Source of the DNA: Shewanella sp. UCD-KL21
Lineage (GTDB): Bacteria; Pseudomonadota; Gammaproteobacteria; Enterobacterales; Shewanellaceae
Direction of reading: 5' to 3'
Assembly (NCBI RefSeq): GCF_001957135.1
Contig: NZ_MPHK01000007.1
Coordinates: 124,001-188,000 of the forward strand
Length of the DNA stretch: 64,000 nt
Below the pieces are notes generated by a model that ran no database searches, had not been told where the DNA came from, and worked only from the letters and a program-made list of their open reading frames with translations. A program made the position numbers and the translations under genes. Positions 37,213-46,571 of the stretch are shown here, one piece after another (the stretch's first letter is position 1; every line of letters starts with the position of its first letter).

Positions 37213-38520
37213 TTAACTCACCGCTTTATCTAACGCTTGGCTGATATCGGCAATAATGTCATCGATATGTTCTATGCCCACCGAAATACGCACTAAGTCT
37301 TCTGACACCCCTGCTTTGGCCAATTCTGCGCTGTCTAACTGACGGTGCGTGGTACTGGCAGGGTGACATGCCAGTGACTTGGCATCGCCAATATTAACTA
37401 ATCGCAGCACCATTTGCAGTGCATCAATAAATTTACCGCCAGCCACTTTACCCGCCTGTGCATCGGCCGCTTTAATGCCAAAGCTGATGATGCCAGACGC
37501 TTTACCGCCAGTGATTTTTTTACATGTCGCGTTAAATGGGCTATCAGCTAATGCCGCATAGTTAACCCAACTAACACTGGGGTGTTGCTGTAAATACTCG
37601 GCTAAGGCGAGGGCATTACTGCAATGGCGCTCCATACGCAGGCTTAAAGTTTCTAGCCCTTGGAGTAATAAAAACGCACTTTGCGGCGCTAACGCTGCGC
37701 CAGTATTACGAAGTGGCACGACCCGGCAACGGCCAATATAGGCAGCGGGGCCAAAGGCTTCGGTGTACACCACGCCGTGATAAGACGGATCAGGTTGATT
37801 TAAAATCCCAAAGCGTTCTTTATTGGCTACCCAGTCAAATTTACCTGAATCAATGATGACCCCGCCTATGGTGGTGCCATGGCCGCCAATGTATTTTGTC
37901 AGCGAATGGATGACGATATCTGCGCCATGATCAAAAGCGCGGCACAGCACTGGCGTTGCCACAGTATTATCGACAATTAACGGCACCCCATGTTTATGGG
38001 CAATGTCAGCTAAGCGTTGTAAATCGACCACGTTGCCAGCGGGGTTGCCGATGGATTCACAAAACAGCGCTTTGGTGTTGTCATCGATTAAGGCATCAAG
38101 GCCGTCAAAATCATCATAGGCCGCCATACGCACATCAACCCCTTGGCGCGGCAAAGTATGGGCAAATAAGTTATAAGTACCGCCATATAACTGGCTAGTA
38201 CTGACAATGTTATCGCCTACTTGGGTGAGCGCCTGTATCGCATAGGTGATGGCAGCCATGCCTGATGCGACAGCTAAGGCGCCAATACCGCCTTCGATGG
38301 CGGCTAAGCGCTGCTCAAGCACGTTAGTGGTTGGGTTCATGATGCGGGTATAGATGTTACCGGCCACTTTTAAATCGAATAGATCGGCCCCATGCTGGGT
38401 ATCATCAAAGGTATAAGAGGTCGTTTGGTAGATGGGCACGGCAGCGGCTTTGGTGGTGGCCTCTGACTCATAACCGTAATGTAATGCTAATGATTCAAGC
38501 TTCATATTTTCTGCAGACAT
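37213..38520 (-). CDS. metY: O-acetylhomoserine aminocarboxypropyltransferase
   Basis: 435 residues, PLP enzyme of the Cys/Met metabolism family. It makes homocysteine from O-acetylhomoserine and sulfide (direct sulfhydrylation). ETLALHYGYE-like start (SLALHYGYESE), YTRIMNPTTNVLEQRLAAIEGG (read in parts) and the PLP Lys in HSLTKYIGGHGTTIGG near residue 208 are typical. A tandem MetJ-box-like site lies about 187 bp upstream, fitting methionine repression. A short 13-bp tandem repeat also lies in the leader. Confidence 0.93.
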   Translation of the reverse strand: MSAENMKLESLALHYGYESEATTKAAAVPIYQTTSYTFDDTQHGADLFDLKVAGNIYTRIMNPTTNVLEQRLAAIEGGIGALAVASGMAAITYAIQALTQVGDNIVSTSQLYGGTYNLFAHTLPRQGVDVRMAAYDDFDGLDALIDDNTKALFCESIGNPAGNVVDLQRLADIAHKHGVPLIVDNTVATPVLCRAFDHGADIVIHSLTKYIGGHGTTIGGVIIDSGKFDWVANKERFGILNQPDPSYHGVVYTEAFGPAAYIGRCRVVPLRNTGAALAPQSAFLLLQGLETLSLRMERHCSNALALAEYLQQHPSVSWVNYAALADSPFNATCKKITGGKASGIISFGIKAADAQAGKVAGGKFIDALQMVLRLVNIGDAKSLACHPASTTHRQLDSAELAKAGVSEDLVRISVGIEHIDDIIADISQALDKAVS

Positions 38521-38567
38521 AATACCTTCCTTACCTTATTTTTTGCCTAGATAGATTGTTCGTATCC

Positions 38568-38600
38568 ATTGTTCGACTAGATTGCTCGACTAGGTTGTTC
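38568..38600 (+). repeat. 13-bp tandem repeat in the metY leader
   Basis: ATTGTTCGACTAG and ATTGCTCGACTAG adjoin, followed by a partial GTTGTTC copy, about 50-80 bp upstream of metY. Confidence 0.75.
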
Positions 38601-38706
38601 AAATCGATAGATTTTCTAATAGATTGTTTAAATAGTTAAATTATCCAATAACATGCGCAGCCATTAAAAAATCACCCAAAAACAGCTTAATTCCACCCTA
38701 ACAATA

Positions 38707-38722
38707 AGACGTCTAGATGTCT
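38707..38722. promoter_or_regulatory. Tandem MetJ-box-like operator upstream of metY
   Basis: AGACGTCT and AGATGTCT adjoin exactly. The first is the consensus 8-bp met box and the second differs by one base. MetJ binds two or more adjacent boxes with S-adenosylmethionine as co-repressor. It lies between folM and metY, both on the minus strand, so metY is the obvious target. Confidence 0.75.
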
Positions 38723-38746
38723 ATTTAAAATATTCAGCCATCAAAA

Positions 38747-38766
38747 AAGGGAGCCGCGGCTCCCTT
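38747..38766 (-). terminator. Terminator of folM
   Basis: GGGAGCC/GGCTCCC palindrome; on the minus strand it runs into TTTTTT, 25 bp after the folM stop. Confidence 0.88.
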
Positions 38767-38790
38767 ATATAAACTCAATAGCAAAAAAAG

Positions 38791-39516
38791 TTAGGCTAAG
38801 TGCCTGCCACCATCCACCGCAAAGCTGCGACCTGTGACGTATTGGCTGCTTGTGAGGTAATCAACTAATTCAATGATCTCAGGGTTACCGGCCTCTTTAG
38901 GCAGTATGGCTTTGGCTAGCGCTTTAACTTTGTAGGCCTCATCATCACCTTCATTAAACAAGATCATCGCAGGGGCAATGGAATTGACTTTCACCATAGG
39001 CGCAAGTTTACTCGCAAATGACAGGGTTAAATTGTGCATTGCCGCTTTACTGGCCGCATAAGCGATATGCTTTTTACTGCCCTTTTCTGCCACATAGTCG
39101 GTGATATGAATGATATTAACCGCACCAATTTGCTCATTCGCCGAGGCGATTAATTTGTCGGCCAGTGCCAGATTAATTTGATACGGCGCACTCACATGTA
39201 TGTTCATCATTCGATTCATAATATCGGCAGCGCTCATACCCGGCTTGGTTTTATCGTTATGCCAGTCAGATGCATTATGAATAATGCTGTGAAGCTCGTC
39301 ATGGGTGGCATTAATGCGCACTAACATATCGTCTATTTCAGCAGGAATGCACAAATCACACTGATAAAGGTCGGCACCTAATTCGGCTAATTCATCAATT
39401 GCAGGATAATGGGTTCTAAAGGTGCCAATGACATGCATACCTTTAGCGAGAAAATCCTTTGCCAAGGCGTAACCAATACGTTTGCCGACGCCAGTAATGA
39501 AAATAGTTTGCTTCAT
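38791..39516 (-). CDS. folM: Dihydromonapterin reductase FolM (SDR family)
   Basis: 241 residues. Short-chain dehydrogenase with the NADP motif TGVGKRIGYALA (8-19) and FRTHYPAIDELAELGADLYQCD (in parts, 33-54), which closely follows the FolM signature RTHYPAID. The catalytic YAASK is near 153-157. FolM reduces dihydromonapterin to tetrahydromonapterin with NADPH and can also reduce dihydrofolate. It follows folE and folX on the same strand, completing a tetrahydromonapterin route. Confidence 0.9.
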   Translation of the reverse strand: MKQTIFITGVGKRIGYALAKDFLAKGMHVIGTFRTHYPAIDELAELGADLYQCDLCIPAEIDDMLVRINATHDELHSIIHNASDWHNDKTKPGMSAADIMNRMMNIHVSAPYQINLALADKLIASANEQIGAVNIIHITDYVAEKGSKKHIAYAASKAAMHNLTLSFASKLAPMVKVNSIAPAMILFNEGDDEAYKVKALAKAILPKEAGNPEIIELVDYLTSSQYVTGRSFAVDGGRHLA

Positions 39517-39586
39517 TGCAGTTCTCTTATGATGATTTTTATTGAAAATAAGCAGTGTTAAAACAGGTCATTAATCCAGTCGTTTA

Positions 39587-39627
39587 TCATTGCAATTAAT
39601 CATTAGCAATTAATCATAAGCAATTAA
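39587..39627 (+). repeat. 13/14-bp tandem repeat between folE and folM
   Basis: Units TCATTGCAATTAA, TCATTAGCAATTAA and TCATAAGCAATTAA adjoin, about 70 bp upstream of the folM start. Confidence 0.8.
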
Positions 39628-39685
39628 TAATAGCCTCATTGACTCGAAATTAATGACCTTTAAGTATGGTGTTAGCTACAGCCGC

Positions 39686-40330
39686 TTAACTCTTAGCAAA
39701 GAATTCAGCTCTTGAGGCAGGATTAGCTTTAAAGCAGCCGCCTAGTGCGGAGGTTTTGGTATAGGATTGAGTATCCATAATGCCTCGGGATTTAACGCAG
39801 TAATGGGTGGCATTGATACTAATGGCAACATCGTCGGTTTCAAGCAAGGTTTGTAGCGCCACCAGCACTTGCTGGGTAAGTCGCTCTTGTACTTGAGGTC
39901 GCTGGGCAAAGAATTTCACAATGCGGTTAATTTTAGATAAACCAATGATTTTTCGCCCCGGTACATAAGCAACATTGGCGACACCATCGATGGTAATAAA
40001 GTGATGTTCGCAGGTACTCACCACGCTAATATCACTGACTTTAACCATTTCATCGACGCCCATTTTGTTGTCAATTTGGGTGACTTTGGGGAAGTGGTTG
40101 TAATCAAGCCCTGAGAAGATTTCATTAACATACATTTTGGCGATTCGATGAGGGGTTTCACATAAGCTGTCATCGGTTAAATCAAGTCCAAGGGTGGAGA
40201 TAACTTCTGTCATCAATCCTTGTATACGAGCCACTTTTTGCTCATTAGTCATGTCATTTTCAACGACTGGGGTTTCTAGACCTCGCTCAATCAGTACTTG
40301 CTGTACTTTACGTGCTTCTTCAGAAATCAT
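39686..40330 (-). CDS. folE: GTP cyclohydrolase I
   Basis: 214 residues. Converts GTP to 7,8-dihydroneopterin triphosphate. Zinc-site residues lie in [13 protein letters not shown] (about 104-116) and in [10 protein letters not shown] (about 175-184). The GTP-binding [20 protein letters not shown] stretch (about 137-156) is present. It sits between folX (upstream) and folM (downstream), 41 bp from folX, suggesting one operon for monapterin rather than a general folate operon. Confidence 0.95.
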   Translation of the reverse strand: MISEEARKVQQVLIERGLETPVVENDMTNEQKVARIQGLMTEVISTLGLDLTDDSLCETPHRIAKMYVNEIFSGLDYNHFPKVTQIDNKMGVDEMVKVSDISVVSTCEHHFITIDGVANVAYVPGRKIIGLSKINRIVKFFAQRPQVQERLTQQVLVALQTLLETDDVAISINATHYCVKSRGIMDTQSYTKTSALGGCFKANPASRAEFFAKS

Positions 40331-40371
40331 GTGTTTTCCTTATGGCAACTCGTGCCAAATTAAAACTCACT

Positions 40372-40734
40372 TTATTTTCGCTGCTCTAATGATAATGAAA
40401 CAGAGTCGGCAAAACGTAATGCGTGTGGTTTGTCGATTGTCACCCGCGACATGGTAATGGAAGGATGTTCACTGCAAATTGCCAGCACATCAGCAACTAA
40501 TTTTTCCAGTAATAAAAATCGGCCTTCTTCAACATGTTGGATCACTTTCTTGGTGATTATCTTGTAGTTCAGCGCATCAGCAACATCATCTGTTTGAAAC
40601 GACTTATCGGCTGGGTACTGAATTTCAATATTGATAACAACATCTTGCTGCTTTTCTCGTTCATCAGGGTTAAAGCCGATGAAAGTACGTAAACGTAAAT
40701 TAGTAACTTTAATAATTGCTTGGCTAATTGACAT
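40372..40734 (-). CDS. folX: Dihydroneopterin triphosphate 2'-epimerase
   Basis: 120 residues from the ATG at 40734, chosen because TGAGG lies nine bases ahead and the length then matches E. coli FolX. KVTNLRLRTFIGFNPDEREK (9-28), then YPADKSF and ALNYKIITKKVIQHVEEGRF are closer to FolX than to FolB aldolases. It epimerises dihydroneopterin triphosphate to the monapterin form. First gene of the folX-folE-folM group. Confidence 0.92.
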   Translation of the reverse strand: MSISQAIIKVTNLRLRTFIGFNPDEREKQQDVVINIEIQYPADKSFQTDDVADALNYKIITKKVIQHVEEGRFLLLEKLVADVLAICSEHPSITMSRVTIDKPHALRFADSVSLSLEQRK

Positions 40735-40980
40735 AGAAAGCCTCATTTTGAATACGCGTTTTTGGATACTGTTTTTGTATACCAATGCGCAATACGTGAA
40801 TACATCGAATAAAGATCAAATAACAAAGAGCCAAGCTAAACTCTGCTGACTCTCCTATTTATAGCGATAAAAAAACGATTATGCGAACTAAAATGCTTAT
40901 TAGTTTGTGTAACTTAGCCTAATAATCAAGCTTGTAGTTAAGCCAATATTACACTGTTACTCTGAATCACTTTAAATCGC

Positions 40981-41061
40981 TTACTCATTAAAACTCTTTG
41001 TAATTTCTGTCACTTACCTTAAGGAAAATCAAATACCACATTGGCACTAAGATTAACCTTA
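40981..41061 (-). pseudogene. Remnant of an RND permease 3' end
   Basis: The first 30 bases are identical to 41068-41097, the end of the intact RND gene, with an exact offset of 87 bp. Further in, the two diverge but stay homologous: this copy encodes LILVPMWYLIFLKV and SDRNYKEF, against LIIVPVFYLIFFKV and SYRNYKEF in the intact gene. It stays in the same frame behind the real stop codons. It is either an old tandem duplication or the scar of a second pump gene. Confidence 0.75.
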
Positions 41062-41074
41062 AGTAAATTACTCA

Positions 41075-44000
41075 TTAAAACTCTTTGTAATTTCTGTAGC
41101 TTACCTTAAAGAAAATAAGATAAAACACCGGCACTATAATTAATGTCAGTATGGTTGCAACCCCAAGACCAAACATCACTACTGCCGCTAATGACTCAAA
41201 AAATGCATCGGTTAATAGCGGTAATACCCCTAAAATGGTGGTGATTGCTGCCATACAAACCGGTCTCACACGGCTAACGGTTGAGTTAAATACCGCTTCA
41301 AAGGTTTCGACGCCGTCATTAATGTCAGTGTTAATTTGATCCAGCAAGACAATACCGTTTTTAAGTAGCATGCCCGATAAACTTAACATTCCCAGCAGCG
41401 CCATAAAGCTAAAGGGTTTATCTAAAATCAATAAGCCTGAGGTAATACCAATAATGGCCAGCGGCACACACGCCCAAATCACTAAAGGTTTTCTCACTGA
41501 GTTAAACAAGAATACCGTAATTAAGAACATGAATAAAAAGCCCAATGGCAAGGTGGCAAATAATGACTCTTGGGCATCATTTGATGATTCAAACTCACCG
41601 CCCCACTGCAGCTCATAACCCACAGGTAATTCTAGCGCTTCAATTTGTGGCTTAATTTGAGCAAACAATTGCGCCGGTAAAATGTCATATTCAAAATCCG
41701 TATCGGCAAATACCGTTAAGGTACGTTTGCGATCACGGCGTTGAATAATGGGATCTTCAAACTTCACCTCAAACCCATCGACCACTTGCTGCAGCGGTAC
41801 AAAGGCAGACAGCGCAGGGCTCCAAATACGAACACTTTCAAGTGAGTCGATATCAATACGCTCATCTTCTGGTAAACGGCCAATGATAGGCAATAAGGTT
41901 GTCCCTTCGCGGTACACCCCTATTTGTAACCCTGTAAACGAAAACTTAATCGCTTCATCCACTTCACTTTTTACGATTCCTAAACGTCTTGCTTGGGTTT
42001 CATTAAAGCGAGGCGCAATGTATTTCACCCGTTCACGCCAGTCATGACGCACGTTAACGGTGGCCGGTGTGGCATGGAATATCTCCATCACCTGCGCGGC
42101 AATGCTTCTTAATACATCAGGGTCTGCGCCGCTAATACGCGCTTCAATTTTAGCGTCCGTTGAAGGGCCGATTTCTAAGCGCTTAAACTTAAACTGCGTC
42201 TGTGGGTATTTGGCTTCTACTTTAGCTCTAAATTCACTCATTACCCCGCTAAGGGATTCAAAATCGGCGGTGCGAATAGCCATTTGCGCATAAGATGCGT
42301 AGTTTTTCTCTGGCGAGTAAGTCAGTAGAAAACGCGGAAAGCCCTTACCTATGGTTGAGCCGACAAACTCAACATTATCAAGCTCCATGGCGATGGATTC
42401 CATACCTTCAACAATGCCCTGAGTTTCACGAATATCTGTGCCTTCTGGCATCCAGGCATCCACTAAGAAAATCGGCGTGGTAGAAGGTGGGAAAAACGAC
42501 TGCTTAACGTAAGCAAAGCCATAAATCGAAATACAAAATGCCATCACCACGGCGATAACACTGACCCAGCGATGCTTCATACACCAATCGAGTAACACTT
42601 TGTAAAACACAAAGAAGGCGCCACCGTAGGGATCTTTAAGCTCACCTTCCACTTTTTCAGCATCTTTTCCAAAAAATAGCTGTGCAAAAAATGGCGTGAT
42701 GGTAATGGCGGTAATCCAAGATAAAAACAGTGAAAACAGCAATACCCAGAATAAAGACCCAGCAAATTCACCGGTAGCATCAGGTGATAAACCGATTGGC
42801 GCAAAGGCAGTAATAGCAATCACTGTCGCACCAAGTAATGGCCACATGGTTTGTTTTACAATGCCTTGAGCTGCTTCTAAGGTGGTTTGGCCCCGCTGCC
42901 TGCCGATTAAAATGCCTTCGACGATCACAATGGCGTTATCCACCAGCATCCCTAAGGCAATAATTAACGCCCCTAAAGATATTCGCTGCAGCTCAATCTC
43001 TGCTTGCAGCATCAACATGAAGGTGCCTAAACAGGTTAAAAACAAAATTAACCCAATTAAAATGCCTGACTTAATGCCCATAAAGACCAGTAGCACGCCG
43101 ATAACGATCACCACAGCGGCAATTAAGTTCCACACAAAGCTGCCCACTGAAGCATCGACTTCATTAGGCTGGTTATACATGGTTTCAATCATCATGCCCG
43201 CAGGACGGACACTTTCAATACTGGCAAGCTTGGCGTCAATGGCTTTACCCACTTCAACCACGTTCACGCCAGTTGAAAAGGCGATGCCAATGTTAATCGC
43301 ATTGTGCTGATTAAAGGTCAGTAGATTAGTGGGAATATTTTGAAAGCCCCGCGATACTGTGGCGACATCTTTTAAGTAAATAAGCTTATCGCCTTGGGTG
43401 CCCGGAATAATCAGCCCTTCTAGCTCGCTAACAGACTTAAAGCCCCCACTGGTACGGATTTTTAAGTTGTCACCGGCAACCTGAATGTTACCGGCATCAG
43501 ACACCATATTTTGTGAGTTAAGCAGGTTACTTACTAAAGATGGGTCGATATTAGAACTGGCAGCTTTGTTCAATGACATTTCAACAAAAACTTGTTCTTG
43601 CTGATTGCCAGCCAATGACACTTTACCTACACCTGGCACGAGCTCTAATTCACGTTTAACGTAATCAACATAATCTAAAATATCGCGGTAGCTGTAATCA
43701 CTACCACTGACCATTAGCATCACCCCGTAAACATCACCAAAGTCATCATTGACCATAGGGGCCTGAACCCCTGGCGGTAAACTGGCCGACATATCATTGA
43801 CTTTACGGCGCAGCTCATCCCAAATTTGTGGGAGTTCATCAGGACCATAGTTATTTTTCATGGTCACAGTAATTTGCGACATTCCCGATGTACTCAATGA
43901 CTTGAGGGTATCGATATAAGGCAATTCTTGAATGGCCTTTTCAATAGGATAAGTCACTTCTTCCTCAACTTCCGTTGAGGTCGCCCCCGGATACAGGGTG

Positions 44001-44143
44001 ACCACTACCGCATCTTTAATGGTAAACGGCGGATCTTCTAACTGACCAAGGCCGGTAAATGACATTAAGCCGCCAATCAATAAGATCAGGGTAAACATCC
44101 AGCTAATGACGGTGTTTTTGACAAAGTAGCCTGCAATATTCAT
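41075..44143 (-). CDS. RND-family efflux permease (AcrB/TriC-like)
   Basis: 1022 residues, inner-membrane proton-driven drug exporter. It starts with one membrane helix, then the porter domain (GQLEDPPFTIKDAVVVTLYP) and eleven more helices. TM4 reads GALIIALGMLVDNAIVIVEG, giving the proton-relay Asp followed by Asn rather than the Asp-Asp of AcrB. Length is typical of the HAE-1 type. Two membrane-fusion proteins lie upstream in the same operon, as in the TriABC pump of Pseudomonas. No outer-membrane duct gene is adjacent. Substrate cannot be inferred. Confidence 0.92.
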   Translation of the reverse strand: MNIAGYFVKNTVISWMFTLILLIGGLMSFTGLGQLEDPPFTIKDAVVVTLYPGATSTEVEEEVTYPIEKAIQELPYIDTLKSLSTSGMSQITVTMKNNYGPDELPQIWDELRRKVNDMSASLPPGVQAPMVNDDFGDVYGVMLMVSGSDYSYRDILDYVDYVKRELELVPGVGKVSLAGNQQEQVFVEMSLNKAASSNIDPSLVSNLLNSQNMVSDAGNIQVAGDNLKIRTSGGFKSVSELEGLIIPGTQGDKLIYLKDVATVSRGFQNIPTNLLTFNQHNAINIGIAFSTGVNVVEVGKAIDAKLASIESVRPAGMMIETMYNQPNEVDASVGSFVWNLIAAVVIVIGVLLVFMGIKSGILIGLILFLTCLGTFMLMLQAEIELQRISLGALIIALGMLVDNAIVIVEGILIGRQRGQTTLEAAQGIVKQTMWPLLGATVIAITAFAPIGLSPDATGEFAGSLFWVLLFSLFLSWITAITITPFFAQLFFGKDAEKVEGELKDPYGGAFFVFYKVLLDWCMKHRWVSVIAVVMAFCISIYGFAYVKQSFFPPSTTPIFLVDAWMPEGTDIRETQGIVEGMESIAMELDNVEFVGSTIGKGFPRFLLTYSPEKNYASYAQMAIRTADFESLSGVMSEFRAKVEAKYPQTQFKFKRLEIGPSTDAKIEARISGADPDVLRSIAAQVMEIFHATPATVNVRHDWRERVKYIAPRFNETQARRLGIVKSEVDEAIKFSFTGLQIGVYREGTTLLPIIGRLPEDERIDIDSLESVRIWSPALSAFVPLQQVVDGFEVKFEDPIIQRRDRKRTLTVFADTDFEYDILPAQLFAQIKPQIEALELPVGYELQWGGEFESSNDAQESLFATLPLGFLFMFLITVFLFNSVRKPLVIWACVPLAIIGITSGLLILDKPFSFMALLGMLSLSGMLLKNGIVLLDQINTDINDGVETFEAVFNSTVSRVRPVCMAAITTILGVLPLLTDAFFESLAAVVMFGLGVATILTLIIVPVFYLIFFKVSYRNYKEF

Positions 44144-44212
44144 ATGACACTTTCCTTTGTGTTAGCTGGAACGATTGTGAGTAATGGGTTTATTAACAAT
44201 ACAATCATCAGC

Positions 44213-45313
44213 CTACACTCCCCCTACTACTTGTACTTTTTGACCGGCCACTAAACGTGAAGCGCCCGTTTGAATAATCACTTGGCCATCTTTTAGGCCA
44301 TCAATAACTTCAATTCTGTCGCCAACAATCACCCCTAAAGTCACGTGCTGATACTGAATGGATTGATCAGTTTTATCAAACAACCAAACACCACTGTCTT
44401 GTATTTCGATGTCACTGCCATCTTGCATAATCACAGCTTCAATAGGGACCATGAACTGACGGTTGTAGGTGTAAGTAAGGTGGCTTAAGTCAACTTTTAC
44501 CTTAGCAGGCATACCTTCAAGTACTTTATATTTAGGGTCTAAATCAACTGCGATAGTGGCAATATAGGTTGAGGTAGCAGGATCTTTTTCGGTGTTAACT
44601 TCCAGTAAATGGCCGTCAAATCTGGCATTAGGAAAGGCTTCAAAACTGACCTCTAATAATGCGCCTACACTTCTGTCCTTAGCCTTCTTTGACACCGCTA
44701 TCAACATGTCAGGGATTTGTACGTCCACTTCGATGCGCTCAATCTTTTGAATACTCACCACTGGTACGCCCGGCTGCACGTTTTCAAAAGACTCTAAAAA
44801 TACATCACTGATCACCCCTGAGAACGGCGCTCTTAGCTCAGTGTATTGCAGGTTAAGCTCTGCTTGCCTTGCCTCGGCTTTTGCCACTAAGTACTGGGCA
44901 TTCATTTGATCATAATCAGATTGCGCCATTAACTGCTTAGCCACCAACTGTTTACCGCGTTCAGATTGTTTAAAATTAACCTCCATACGTGCAGTTCGAT
45001 CGCTTAAAGCAATCTCAAAGTCAGTTTTTTCTAATATCGCCAGTAAATCTCCCTTTTCGACCTGTTTGCCTTTGCTGGCTGGAATTTGCGCGATACGGCC
45101 GCCAACACGAAAAGAAAGGTTAGTTAAGTCCTGCGCTCTAGCAACACCATTAAACTCACGGATCACCGAGTTATCTACAATCGGTAAAGCGTAAGTCGTC
45201 ACTCTGGTAACATTGGGCTCAATATCGGGGCTTTTGTCACAGCCACTCAGTGTCATAACCGCCAGCAGCAGGCCAGCACTTTTAAGCATGCTATAGATAA
45301 AATTACTGTTCAT
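44213..45313 (-). CDS. RND periplasmic adaptor lipoprotein (second adaptor)
   Basis: 366 residues with a lipoprotein signal and lipobox LSGC (Cys25). Barrel-sandwich and hairpin parts are recognisable: FRVGGRIAQIPASKGKQVEK (about 68-87), ending in the return strand LNLQYTELRAPFSGVISDVF. It bridges the permease and the outer-membrane duct. Two bases separate it from the first adaptor gene, so co-translation is likely; the pair are paralogues, probably forming a mixed adaptor ring. Confidence 0.9.
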   Translation of the reverse strand: MNSNFIYSMLKSAGLLLAVMTLSGCDKSPDIEPNVTRVTTYALPIVDNSVIREFNGVARAQDLTNLSFRVGGRIAQIPASKGKQVEKGDLLAILEKTDFEIALSDRTARMEVNFKQSERGKQLVAKQLMAQSDYDQMNAQYLVAKAEARQAELNLQYTELRAPFSGVISDVFLESFENVQPGVPVVSIQKIERIEVDVQIPDMLIAVSKKAKDRSVGALLEVSFEAFPNARFDGHLLEVNTEKDPATSTYIATIAVDLDPKYKVLEGMPAKVKVDLSHLTYTYNRQFMVPIEAVIMQDGSDIEIQDSGVWLFDKTDQSIQYQHVTLGVIVGDRIEVIDGLKDGQVIIQTGASRLVAGQKVQVVGGV

Positions 45314-45315
45314 AT

Positions 45316-46401
45316 TTATAAGCCTCGCTCTTTAATCCATTGCACCGCAGCTTGGCCATCTTTAAGCTCAGATGCTCCTGCAACGACTAACCAGTCACCA
45401 TCTTCAAGGCCAGATACTAAGCGATTGCCTTTTAATTTTACTGGCACTTTTTCAAGGGTTAACGCCTTTGGCGACCAGATAAAAACAAAGTCAGTTTCAT
45501 TTTCAGTAATCACCGCACCAGCAGGAATTTTAGGGTGAGCATCTGCGGTTCTGGCAGGCAGTTTGACTTTTACTTGGGCCGACATCCCCGGTAGCACATT
45601 AAGTTGCTCAGGCATTGGCAAGGTTAAAATGATGGTATAACTACCCGTGGTTGAGTCGGCAATGGTATTGAGCTCTTTTAAACTGGCAGCATACCAACGA
45701 TCGCGACTGTCAAACTTCACCTCAACGTTTTGCATATTATCAAAGCTTGAACCGGCTTTTTGAATCGCGCCAATAAACTGCTCTGGTAACTGAAAACTAA
45801 TATCAATGGCTGATTCGATCCGAATTCCCATCACTTCTTCTTGGGCTTGAACATATTCAAAAGCACGCTTGCTGCGTTTAGAAATGATGCCTTTATATGG
45901 CGCCAATAATTTGGTGTAAGTCACATCCGCTTTGGCTTTATCTAAAGCGGCTTGGGCAATGGTGTAATCGCTTTTGGTTTGGTCGTAATCATTACGCGAA
46001 ACCACCCCTTGCTCAACCAAAGATGCATTACGCTCAAACAGAACTTTAGCTAATTCAAATTGCGCCTGAGCGACAGCCAATTGCTGTATATAAATAGCGC
46101 CATCAAGCTGTGCAAGCAGTTGGCCGGGCTCTACGGCATCGCCGGGGCGCACAAAAATGTCAGCAATTTCACCAGCAACCCGAAAAGATAAAGCGGCTTT
46201 TTCAGAGGCTTTTACTTCACCGGGTAAAAAACGTTCACGAAAATCACTGCCCACATCAATTTGCTGGACTTTAACGGGTCTGGGGATTTCAACTGATGCT
46301 GCTGTTGTCTCGTCAGCAGCAGTAGAATGCGCGAGAAAGGGACTGGATAAAGCCACCAAGGAGAACACGAGTAAAGAAGAAAATTTACAGGGCTTCTTCA
46401 T
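45316..46401 (-). CDS. RND periplasmic adaptor (first adaptor)
   Basis: 361 residues with a Sec signal peptide (about 1-28) and no lipobox. FRVAGEIADIFVRPGDAVEP (about 73-92) is the first half of the lipoyl-like domain and TYTKLLAPYKGIISKRSKRA the second half, with an alpha-hairpin between. First gene of the three-gene pump operon. In TriABC both adaptors are needed; the same may hold here. Confidence 0.9.
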   Translation of the reverse strand: MKKPCKFSSLLVFSLVALSSPFLAHSTAADETTAASVEIPRPVKVQQIDVGSDFRERFLPGEVKASEKAALSFRVAGEIADIFVRPGDAVEPGQLLAQLDGAIYIQQLAVAQAQFELAKVLFERNASLVEQGVVSRNDYDQTKSDYTIAQAALDKAKADVTYTKLLAPYKGIISKRSKRAFEYVQAQEEVMGIRIESAIDISFQLPEQFIGAIQKAGSSFDNMQNVEVKFDSRDRWYAASLKELNTIADSTTGSYTIILTLPMPEQLNVLPGMSAQVKVKLPARTADAHPKIPAGAVITENETDFVFIWSPKALTLEKVPVKLKGNRLVSGLEDGDWLVVAGASELKDGQAAVQWIKERGL

Positions 46402-46571
46402 TTTTTGCTCCGAAACATTTTAGTTAACTGGATAATAACATTCAAAAACTTACAATAATAGCGACTATAAGCCACCAACAAAGATCTAAACAAGCACATT
46501 TGACGTAAGATTAAGTGTAGTAACTTATTGAGTTAATTTATAACTCAGTAATTAACCATAGAGGTATCGAA

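Noticed and set aside
41151..43310. Long frames antisense to the RND permease gene
   Set aside because: They are shadows of the strongly coding opposite strand, without ribosome sites or recognisable families.
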